A stretch of DNA of 5,465 nucleotides from an uncultured Opitutia bacterium. GTDB lineage: Bacteria > Verrucomicrobiota > Verrucomicrobiia > Opitutales > UBA953. The notes beneath the pieces are model-generated. The model saw only the letters and a list, made by a program, of their open reading frames with translations, made no database searches and had not been told where the DNA came from. Location of the stretch: the NCBI GenBank assembly GCA_937874455.1, contig CALNBE010000326.1, positions 1-5,465 on the forward strand. The letters are read 5' to 3'. Below are positions 1 to 5,342 of this stretch, piece after piece; the first letter of the stretch is position 1, and every line of letters starts with the position of its first letter. The translations under genes were made by a program, and so were the position numbers.

Positions 1-1
1 G

Positions 2-760
2 TCCGCGCAGTTGGAGTCGCAACTGGCGGCGGACCTGAGTGCGACCCGCAAGTTCAAGGTGGTGACGCGCCGGGATCTGGACACGGTGCTGAAGGAGCAG
101 GATTTGTCGGCCTCGGGCAATGTGGACGCGGAGGACGCGGCGAAAGTTGCCCAGCGCTTCAAACTGGCCGGCGCGGCCAGCACGGTGCAGGTGACGGTGA
201 GCGAGTTTCAGGACCGCCTGCAGCGGTTTCACTCCTCGATCCTCGACCAGACGATCACCAAGCGCACCCTGCGTGTCGGCGTCACTGCGGCCCTGCTTGA
301 CACCACGACCGGGGTGATCCGGGAGAGCGTGGCGATCCCGCCGCTGACGGAACGGGACTTGGATCCGAAGTTTTCCCAAGTGAAGGATTCGGCCCTGTCG
401 GGCGAGGAACTGTCCGGGGAGCTGGCGCGGCAATTGTCGAAGCGCATCGCGGAGCGGCTGTCCGAGGTGATGTATCCGGCGCGGGTGTTGTCGCGCGCGG
501 GGGAAATTGTGTTGATCAATCGCGGCGACGGCACCGGCATCGCGGTCGGGCAGGAATGGGCGGTTTACGCGACTGGCGAGGCGCTGGTTGATCCCGATAC
601 CGGGGAAAATCTTGGCGCGGACGAAGTCTTCATCGGACGGGTGGTGGTCACGGAAGTGCAGCCGAAATTCTCCCGGGCGAAGGTGGTGAAGGATCAGGGC
701 ATCGCCCGCGGGCAGATCGCCCGGCTGGCCGCGGCGGTCGACGTCACGACCAAGCCATAG
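2..760 (+). CDS. CsgG-like protein, C-terminal part (5' end outside window)
   Basis: This is the downstream part of a CsgG/curli-assembly-type protein. The frame is open from base 2, with no start codon preceded by a ribosome site, so the N-terminus and any signal peptide lie upstream. Counting from the TTG at base 11, residues 5-65 carry the family pattern of an amphipathic helix, then KFKVVTRRDLDTVLKEQ, then an SASGNVD turn and a helix ending in KLAGAASTVQVTVSEF. This matches the CsgG fold's 'rF.vveR..l..ll.Eq' signature. Residues 85-155 continue the alpha/beta domain. Residues 158-240 form a separate beta-rich C-terminal domain with INRGDGTGIAVGQEWAVY and a DPDTGENLG turn, resembling FlgT-type C-terminal domains. 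Family members are periplasmic or outer-membrane proteins; true CsgG forms the curli export pore. No curli genes are visible here, so an export role is not supported. It is the first visible gene of a four-gene lipoprotein operon. Confidence 0.8.
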   Translation, partial: SAQLESQLAADLSATRKFKVVTRRDLDTVLKEQDLSASGNVDAEDAAKVAQRFKLAGAASTVQVTVSEFQDRLQRFHSSILDQTITKRTLRVGVTAALLDTTTGVIRESVAIPPLTERDLDPKFSQVKDSALSGEELSGELARQLSKRIAERLSEVMYPARVLSRAGEIVLINRGDGTGIAVGQEWAVYATGEALVDPDTGENLGADEVFIGRVVVTEVQPKFSRAKVVKDQGIARGQIARLAAAVDVTTKP

Positions 761-766
761 AACCGC

Positions 767-771
767 GGAGG
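767..771 (+). promoter_or_regulatory. Shine-Dalgarno sequence of the COG3014-family gene
   Basis: GGAGG lies 12 nt before GTG 784 and 15 nt before ATG 787. The spacing is long for either start. It is one of only two clear Shine-Dalgarno motifs in the window, and it favours the GTG slightly, while codon preference favours the ATG. Confidence 0.5.
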
Positions 772-786
772 AAATTTTCTCCCGTG

Positions 787-2331
787 ATGCCGCCATCTCG
801 TCAAAGGCAGCGCAGAGAACCGCAGGCCGGATGCCGACGGGCGGCGTTGTTGCTGGCTGCGGGGCTGGCCGGACTTTCCGGCTGCGCCAGCTACGAGGAG
901 GAGGCGCGGGAGATGGTGGCCTCGTGGAGCGCGGGACACTACGCGGTGACGGCGGATTTTGCGGAGAAAAAGGCGAAGGACGCCGGAGACACGGACCGGC
1001 TGGTCTGGCAGTTGGAATGGGGTGCGGCGGAGCGCGGCGCCGGACGGTTTTCCCGGAGCCAGCAGGCTTTTGCGGCGGCGAATGAAACGCTGGCGTATTG
1101 GGACCGGAAGCCGGATATCAGTCTGTCGGCGGAGACGCTTTCGTTGATTAACAACATGACCTCGCTGCCGTATCGCGGCACCGCTTACGACCGGATCATG
1201 GTCAGCACCTATCAGGCGTTGAACTATCTGGCGCTTGGGGAAAATGACAAGGCGCGGGTGGCGTTGAATCAGGCGCTGGACCGGCAGCGGGAGGCCGCGG
1301 AGGCGAATGCGAAGCGGCTGGAGAAAGTCAAAGAGGAGGCGGCTTCGGGGGAAAGGGGCAACGGTGACGCCAGTTATGATGTGCAGCGGGCATCGGCGGA
1401 CGGGCAGCTTTCCGCCGCGTTGCGGGCGAACTACGGGAGCCTGCAGGGAATGCGGGTGTACGGCGACTATGTGAACCCCTTCAGCGTCTGGCTGCACGGG
1501 GTGTATTTCATGGCGAACGCGGACGGCAACTCGGAGGTGGAGCGGGCGCACCTGTCGCTGCAGCGGGTCGCGGCGATGGTGCCGGGTTGCGCGGCGGTGC
1601 AGGCCGATTTTGCGGCGATCCGGAAAATTCGCGACGAAGGCGGGCCAATCCCGGAACTGACCTATGTGATTTTCGAGACCGGACAGGCTCCGGCGCGGCG
1701 GGAGGAGCGCATCGACATCCCGCTGTTTGTGGCGACGGAGCGGTTGCCTTACGTGGGAGCGGCGTTTCCCAAATTGTTTTTCAAAGGAAATTACGCGTCG
1801 AACCTGGTGGTTTCTGCGGCGGGCCGGGAGCCGGTGCGGACGGAAACCGTGGCCAGCATGGACAACGTGATTGCCACGGATTTTTCCAACGCCCTGCCGG
1901 AGGTTGTGACCCGCACGCTGATCAGCATGGGCATCAAGGCGACGGCCTCGTATGTGCTCAACGCGACCGCCCGGCATCTGCATGAACAAAATTCCGACGA
2001 GCCGCTTTATGCCCTGATTTACATCGGCACATTGATTTCCACCAGTGTTTACAGCTATTCGACCACGCAGGCGGACTTGCGGACTTGGTTGACGCTGCCA
2101 AAGGAATTCCAGGTGGCGCGGCTGGAAACGCCTCCGGATCGGAAGTTGCGGCTGCTGGCCGGGCAGTCGCCCGCGGTTGACCTGGAGCTGATTCCCGGCA
2201 GGGTGAACGTGGTTTACGTGCGGACCACCGGCGTCAACACCCCGCTGACCGTCTCGCAATTTGACCTCTGCCCGCCTTTGGCCGACGCAAAGGAAACCAA
2301 CCCACAACCCACAACCCACAACCAATCATGA
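787..2331 (+). CDS. COG3014-family lipoprotein of the LpoB/YcfL cluster
   Basis: Predicted outer-membrane lipoprotein of 514 residues; its molecular function is unknown. An arginine-rich N-region is followed by a hydrophobic stretch (residues 19-31) ending in the lipobox L-S-G-C with the lipidated cysteine at 33. The +2 residue is Ala, not Asp, which under E. coli Lol rules means outer-membrane sorting. Residues 40-170 are helical and TPR-like, including NYLALGENDKARVALNQAL; 168-190 is highly charged and probably coiled coil. Family landmarks are DYVNPFSVWLHGVYF (227-241), PELTYVIFETGQAP (289-302) and DLRTWLTLPKEFQVARLE (430-447); these I recognise from COG3014 proteins encoded beside lpoB and ycfL in Vibrio-type bacteria. 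GTG 784 is an in-frame alternative start one codon upstream. The stop overlaps the next start as ATGA, implying translational coupling. The last codons are made of a 7-nt tandem repeat, so the C-terminal tail is unlikely to be conserved. Confidence 0.8.
   Translation: MPPSRQRQRREPQAGCRRAALLLAAGLAGLSGCASYEEEAREMVASWSAGHYAVTADFAEKKAKDAGDTDRLVWQLEWGAAERGAGRFSRSQQAFAAANETLAYWDRKPDISLSAETLSLINNMTSLPYRGTAYDRIMVSTYQALNYLALGENDKARVALNQALDRQREAAEANAKRLEKVKEEAASGERGNGDASYDVQRASADGQLSAALRANYGSLQGMRVYGDYVNPFSVWLHGVYFMANADGNSEVERAHLSLQRVAAMVPGCAAVQADFAAIRKIRDEGGPIPELTYVIFETGQAPARREERIDIPLFVATERLPYVGAAFPKLFFKGNYASNLVVSAAGREPVRTETVASMDNVIATDFSNALPEVVTRTLISMGIKATASYVLNATARHLHEQNSDEPLYALIYIGTLISTSVYSYSTTQADLRTWLTLPKEFQVARLETPPDRKLRLLAGQSPAVDLELIPGRVNVVYVRTTGVNTPLTVSQFDLCPPLADAKETNPQPTTHNQS
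2301..2321 (+). repeat. Three tandem copies of the heptamer CCCACAA at a gene junction
   Basis: Bases 2301-2307, 2308-2314 and 2315-2321 are identical CCCACAA units, flanked by the partial matches CCAA and CCAATC. The repeat encodes the last residues of the COG3014 protein and ends 6 nt before the ATG of the YcfL-like gene. Including the flanks, the minus strand reads as five G-runs (GG, GGG, GGG, GGG, GG) over 2297-2323, which could at most form a two-tetrad quadruplex on the template strand. The unit is not a multiple of three, so gain or loss of a copy would shift the reading frame. Confidence 0.9.
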
Positions 2332-2768
2332 AAACAAAACGTAATTTGCCGGGCTTCCTGCTCCTGCTGGCGGCGGCGGGGATTTTCTCCGGCTGCGCCC
2401 AGACCACCGCGAACACAGTGGAGTCGGCGACGCCCCGGGCGCAAATTTCCCCCGAGCAAATGCGCAAGGTGACCACTGATTCCTCGCTTGGCCGGGCAGT
2501 GGTGCCGGTGATGCTGAGCACCGGAAAGGCCGACGACGGCAGCACCTTCAAAGTGCAGATCCAGGTGCAAAACCAGACCCGCAGCACTGCCTATGTGAAT
2601 TACCGGGTGGATTGGTTTGACGCCCAGGGCATGGCGTTGCCCGGCTACAACCCGCCGATGAAACCGCTGGCCATCGAAGGCGGCGAAATCAAATCCATCG
2701 CCGCGGTGGCGCCCTCGCCCAAGGCGGTGGACTTCCGGTTCACCTTTCTGGAGCGCAAGGGCGACTGA
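2328..2768 (+). CDS. YcfL-like (DUF1425) lipoprotein
   Basis: Small predicted lipoprotein of 146 residues related to E. coli YcfL, whose function is not established. The signal peptide has the charged start MKTKR, a hydrophobic core at 7-19 and the lipobox F-S-G-C with cysteine 23; Phe at -3 is less usual than Leu. Ala at +2 suggests the outer membrane. The mature domain (about 50-143) is all beta, with the diagnostic core YVNYRVDWFDAQGMAL (89-104), matching the 'v.YrfyWyDa.Gl' motif of YcfL, and a C-terminal strand KAVDFRFTFLE. The ATG overlaps the upstream stop (ATGA) and no Shine-Dalgarno motif precedes it; the 20 bases upstream are a C/A heptamer repeat. Translation therefore probably depends on ribosomes finishing the COG3014 gene. 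The LpoB-like gene follows after 40 nt, the same pair order as ycfL-lpoB in E. coli. Confidence 0.78.
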   Translation: MKTKRNLPGFLLLLAAAGIFSGCAQTTANTVESATPRAQISPEQMRKVTTDSSLGRAVVPVMLSTGKADDGSTFKVQIQVQNQTRSTAYVNYRVDWFDAQGMALPGYNPPMKPLAIEGGEIKSIAAVAPSPKAVDFRFTFLERKGD

Positions 2769-2794
2769 GCGCGCAGGAAATTCCATTTAACCTC

Positions 2795-2802
2795 AAAGGA
2801 AA
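2795..2802 (+). promoter_or_regulatory. Shine-Dalgarno sequence of the LpoB-like gene
   Basis: AAAGGAAA, with AGGA ending 8 nt before ATG 2809, is the best-placed ribosome site in the window. It fixes the start of the LpoB-like gene and allows it to be translated independently of the upstream coupled pair. Confidence 0.65.
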
Positions 2803-2808
2803 ATTACC

Positions 2809-3399
2809 ATGAAAAAACTCACATTCTCATTGATGGCTGCGGCGGCTCTGCTAGCTGGCTGCTCGGAGGAAGCGCAATATATCGATTCGACCGGCACGAG
2901 CGTGGTGGTCAGCGTCGACAAGGTGGACATCCAGGATTTCAAGATCGCGGCGGACGGCTTGCTGCAGTCGCTTTACGACTCACCTGCGTTCACGAATGCT
3001 CCGCGGACTCCGCCGATTTTGGCAATTTCCAAGGTGACCAACGATACCAGCACGCAATTCGAGACGGACATCCTGCTGTCCGAAATCCGCTCCTCCATCA
3101 CCCGCAGCGGCAAGGCGGAAGTTTCCGCGATCATTGGTTATGGTGGCCGGGCGCAGGACGAGATGGCGAAGGAAGCCAAGGCTGCGGGTGAGTTTGAGGC
3201 GGGAAGTGCGCCGGTGAATTTGCGGCCCGATTTTACGCTGACTGGAAAAATCATGGAAGTGAAGGCGAGCGCCGGGCGAACCAAGCAGGTGACTTATGCG
3301 TTCCAGATGACTTTGGTGCGGGTCAGCACCGGGAGCATTGTGTGGGAAGAGCAAAAGCTCATCACCAAGCAGGGCACCAAGGCGGCGGTGGGCATGTGA
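2809..3399 (+). CDS. lpoB: LpoB/YcfM-like lipoprotein (putative penicillin-binding protein activator)
   Basis: Predicted lipoprotein of 196 residues. E. coli LpoB is an outer-membrane lipoprotein that reaches through the periplasm and stimulates the bifunctional peptidoglycan synthase PBP1b. Here the signal peptide MKKLTF plus a hydrophobic core ends in the lipobox L-A-G-C with cysteine 18, and Ser at +2 fits outer-membrane sorting. The conserved domain covers about residues 35-192. It has a helix at 42-58, strand PPILAISKVTNDT (68-80), helix TDILLSEIRSSITRSGKAEV (86-105), strand DFTLTGKIMEV (141-151), and the family C-terminus VTYAFQMTLVRVSTGSIVWEEQKLITKQ (161-188). Between Cys18 and the fold there are only about 15-20 residues without proline enrichment, whereas E. 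coli LpoB (213 aa) has a long disordered linker. Family membership is well supported; the PBP partner is inference. It is the last gene before a strong terminator. Confidence 0.82.
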   Translation: MKKLTFSLMAAAALLAGCSEEAQYIDSTGTSVVVSVDKVDIQDFKIAADGLLQSLYDSPAFTNAPRTPPILAISKVTNDTSTQFETDILLSEIRSSITRSGKAEVSAIIGYGGRAQDEMAKEAKAAGEFEAGSAPVNLRPDFTLTGKIMEVKASAGRTKQVTYAFQMTLVRVSTGSIVWEEQKLITKQGTKAAVGM

Positions 3400-3412
3400 G
3401 CCAGTTTTTCCT

Positions 3413-3465
3413 CCGCCTCAAAGAAAAAACGCGCCCCAACCGGAGCGCGTTTTTTTCTTGGGCGG
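3413..3465. terminator. Bidirectional intrinsic terminator between convergent genes
   Basis: A core stem CGCGC (3430-3434) pairs with GCGCG (3445-3449) around a short loop. It is extended outward by an A6 tract (3424-3429) against a T7 tract (3450-3456), then AAG/CTT with one unpaired T, and finally CCGCC (3413-3417) against GGCGG (3461-3465). Read on either strand, the GC stem is followed by a T-run, so it can end both the lipoprotein operon (stop at 3399) and the minus-strand deiminase (stop at 3494). A small extra stem GAGGA/TCCTC (3473-3485) lies between the main hairpin and the deiminase stop. Confidence 0.9.
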
Positions 3466-3493
3466 AATACCGGAGGAGGTTCCTCGGTGCTGG

Positions 3494-4528
3494 TTAAGCT
3501 GGTTGTTGTTGGCTGAGGCAGTGCAAGGCTCCGCCCTCGATGAGCAGGACGCGGCAATCGAGTCCGACGACTTGGCGTTGCGGGAAGCACTCGCGCAGAA
3601 TGCCCAGCGCGCGGTCATCGCCCGGTTGGTTGTAAATCGGAGCGATGACGGCGTCGTTAACGATGAGGAAATTGGCGTAGCTGGGCGGCAGGTCGCGGCT
3701 GGCGAGGCGGAAGGGCTCGGGGAGCGGCAGCTCGACAATGTCGAAGGCGGAACCGGCGGAAGTGCGCAGGGCGCGGAGGCGTTCGCGATTGGCCTGCAGT
3801 GGACGGTGGTTGGGGCGAGAGGTGTCGGGCTCGACCACGGTGAGCAGGCCGGAAGGGGAAAAAAAGCGGGTGAGGTTGTCGATGTGGCCATCGGTGTCGT
3901 CGTTGGCCAGACCCTCGCCGATCCAGAGGATTTCGTCGATGCCCAGCCCGTCGCGCAGCGCTTGGGCAAAGGCCGCATCGTCGCGTCCGGCGGCGCGGTT
4001 GGGATTGTTTTGCACCGCCTCGGTGGTGAGAAGCTGGCCGGTGCCGGAGATTTCGATGCCGCCGCCCTCTAGTTCGAAATCGTAGGCGAAGCGCCGCATG
4101 CCGAGAGCCGTGGCGATGCGTGCGGGGATTTGGTTGTCGAGCGCCGCTTCGAATTTTCCTCCCCAGCCGTGGAACTGCCAGTCGGTGAGTGCGACTTCGC
4201 CGGTGGCGTCGTTTTTGACGAACAGCGGCCCGTGGTCGCGGCACCAGACATCATTGGTCGGGTGGTCGTAAAAGGTGATGACGGACAAGTCGGCGCGGGC
4301 TGCGTTGAGTGCCTGGCGGGCGGCGGCTTGGAGCGGCGCGGCGCAATTGAGACGGACCGGTTCGAAGCGGGAAATGGCTGCGGCGAACTCGGCGAATTTT
4401 GCCGGAATCAGGTCGAAATGCCCCGGCCAGAGGGCGGAATTGGACGGCCAGGAAAGCCAGACGGCAGACTGGGGTTCCCATTCGGCGGGCATGCGGAAGC
4501 CCTGTTGGCGCGGAGAAAGCTGGGACAT
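3494..4528 (-). CDS. aguA: Agmatine deiminase family protein
   Basis: Probable agmatine deiminase (agmatine to N-carbamoylputrescine plus ammonia, an arginine-to-putrescine route), a cytosolic enzyme of the peptidyl-arginine deiminase superfamily (PAD_porph). Its 344 residues are normal for the family, and no signal peptide is present. Visible landmarks are RMPAEWEPQSAVWLSWP near the N-terminus (12-28), TNDVWCRDHGP (91-101) with catalytic Asp98, FELEGGGIE (151-159), DDTDGHIDN (210-218) with catalytic His215 and Asp217, and EGGALHCLSQQQP (331-343) with nucleophile Cys337. The complete catalytic set indicates an active enzyme. The closing motif varies from the common GGGNIHC, with Glu and Ala replacing the first Gly and Asn. 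No Shine-Dalgarno motif precedes the ATG; the transcript leader there is pyrimidine-rich. N-carbamoylputrescine amidase, a frequent neighbour, is absent from the window. Substrate choice within the superfamily cannot be settled from motifs alone. Confidence 0.9.
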   Translation of the reverse strand: MSQLSPRQQGFRMPAEWEPQSAVWLSWPSNSALWPGHFDLIPAKFAEFAAAISRFEPVRLNCAAPLQAAARQALNAARADLSVITFYDHPTNDVWCRDHGPLFVKNDATGEVALTDWQFHGWGGKFEAALDNQIPARIATALGMRRFAYDFELEGGGIEISGTGQLLTTEAVQNNPNRAAGRDDAAFAQALRDGLGIDEILWIGEGLANDDTDGHIDNLTRFFSPSGLLTVVEPDTSRPNHRPLQANRERLRALRTSAGSAFDIVELPLPEPFRLASRDLPPSYANFLIVNDAVIAPIYNQPGDDRALGILRECFPQRQVVGLDCRVLLIEGGALHCLSQQQPA

Positions 4529-4625
4529 GGTGCGAAAAAAGAGGAGGGAGACTTAGGGGGGAAGCAGACGTGAATCAACAGGATTGCGGGAAAAGAATCC
4601 GGCGCGGCCCTGTCGGACATTCGTG

Positions 4626-4633
4626 TATATAAT
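4626..4633. promoter_or_regulatory. Possible -10 element(s) in the divergent intergenic region
   Basis: Bases 4628-4633 are a perfect TATAAT on the plus strand, within an AT-rich island of otherwise GC-rich DNA. It lies 114 nt before the DoxX-like start. The overlapping TATATA (4626-4631) is palindromic and could also serve the minus-strand deiminase. I find no convincing -35 box at 16-18 bp spacing in either direction, so this rests on the -10 match and the location only. Confidence 0.35.
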
Positions 4634-4639
4634 GTTTTT

Positions 4640-4652
4640 TCATTCAAAATGA
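4640..4652. repeat. Short perfect inverted repeat next to the putative -10
   Basis: TCATT (4640-4644), CAA, AATGA (4648-4652) forms a 5-3-5 palindrome that starts 7 nt after the TATAAT box, about where transcription would begin. This is an operator-like position, but arms this short can occur by chance. Confidence 0.25.
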
Positions 4653-4691
4653 TGCGAATTGTGCGGAATCGACGATGCGGCGGAGTTAGCC

Positions 4692-4736
4692 GTTGTCTCG
4701 GAACAATTTTTTGGGTCAACTGTTTTTGAGAACAAC
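4692..4736. repeat. Imperfect inverted repeat upstream of the DoxX-like gene
   Basis: GTTGTCTC (4692-4699) pairs with GAGAACAAC (4728-4736) through eight base pairs with A4731 unpaired. The right arm ends 11 nt before the ATG at 4748. It could be a regulator site or a leader hairpin. The 28-base loop makes a stable RNA hairpin doubtful. Confidence 0.3.
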
Positions 4737-4747
4737 CTTTTACATTC

Positions 4748-5323
4748 ATGGAACACTCCACTGTCACCGAGACCAAAAACGAATCCGCCTCCTGTTGCGG
4801 CGGGGAAAAGCCGGCAGAAGGCTCTTGCTGCTGCGCCAAAAAGTGCTGCTTCCCTTGCGAGCTGACCCTGGCCTTCTGGGTGCTGCGCCTGTGGCTGGGC
4901 ATCCGTGCGGTGGTGACGGGGTTGGAGAAGTTCGCGGTGAAGCGGACGGTGGAGGTGGAGGACGAGTTTGGGGTTTTCATCGAACAAAGTACCAAGGGGT
5001 ATGATATCTCCGGGCACCACGGGTTGCCGCCGCCGCTGGTCAAGGGTTTGAGTGACCAGCCGTTGCTCCCGAATTTTGGCCTGACGATTTTCGACGCCAC
5101 CTTGGGCTACGTGCTGATCGCGCTGGGGGTGACTTTGTTGCTGGGTATTGGCACTCGGATTTCCCTTTTCCTGCAAGGTGTGCTCTACTCCATGCTGACC
5201 GTCGGGCTGATCATGCTGAATCAGGACGCGGGCATCGCCTGGCTGGGCGTGCATATTATTTTGGTCGTCGCCGCGCTTTGTCTGGCAAAGCACAATAAGT
5301 TGACCGTTCTGAAAAACTATTAA
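4748..5323 (+). CDS. DoxX-like four-helix membrane protein with Cys-rich N-terminus
   Basis: Integral inner-membrane protein of 191 residues. The cytosol-sized N-terminal tail (1-38) carries eight cysteines between residues 16 and 37, in the groups CC, CCC, CC and a final FPC; this resembles a metal-binding or redox-active cluster. Helix 1 (about 39-58) ends in the family-like GIRAVVTGLEKF. A hydrophilic loop of roughly 55 residues with GHHGLPPPL follows. Helices 2-4 lie at about 113-134, 137-157 and 162-180, the last three packed closely as in DoxX proteins. The DoxX/DoxD family is linked to quinone and sulfur redox chemistry in some archaea and to oxidative-stress complexes in some bacteria, but most members have no assigned function. 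There is no Shine-Dalgarno motif before the ATG. The next gene, encoding a Tat-exported protein, starts 19 nt after the stop, suggesting co-transcription. Confidence 0.72.
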   Translation: MEHSTVTETKNESASCCGGEKPAEGSCCCAKKCCFPCELTLAFWVLRLWLGIRAVVTGLEKFAVKRTVEVEDEFGVFIEQSTKGYDISGHHGLPPPLVKGLSDQPLLPNFGLTIFDATLGYVLIALGVTLLLGIGTRISLFLQGVLYSMLTVGLIMLNQDAGIAWLGVHIILVVAALCLAKHNKLTVLKNY

Positions 5324-5342
5324 CTCCAACCACTGAAAACCC

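Noticed and set aside
2..760. Curli secretion pore (true CsgG)
   Set aside because: The CsgG-like domain is present, but no curli subunit or accessory genes are seen and the genomic context is the LpoB/YcfL cluster. The N-terminus is missing, so pore formation cannot be judged.
2297..2323. G-quadruplex on the minus strand
   Set aside because: There are only three GGG runs, with GG at both ends, so a stable three-tetrad structure is not possible. A weak two-tetrad form is the most that could occur, so it is noted under the repeat only.
694..2325. Long minus-strand open frame (543 codons) opposite the COG3014 gene
   Set aside because: The translation is an Arg/His/Pro/Gln-rich string typical of the antisense of GC-rich coding DNA. 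It has no recognisable domain, and the plus strand has a lipobox and family motifs.
3338..4072. Plus-strand open frame (244 codons) across the terminator and into the deiminase gene
   Set aside because: It runs through the bidirectional terminator and is the antisense shadow of the deiminase, which carries a full catalytic motif set.
4595..4622. Inverted repeat GAATCCG ... CGGACATTC
   Set aside because: The arms match only if two bases are left unpaired, and the stem is short; this is within chance expectation.
4408..5100. Minus-strand open frame (230 codons) spanning the intergenic region and upstream of the deiminase
   Set aside because: It overlaps the deiminase start in another frame and the DoxX-like gene on the other strand. 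There is no coherent domain.
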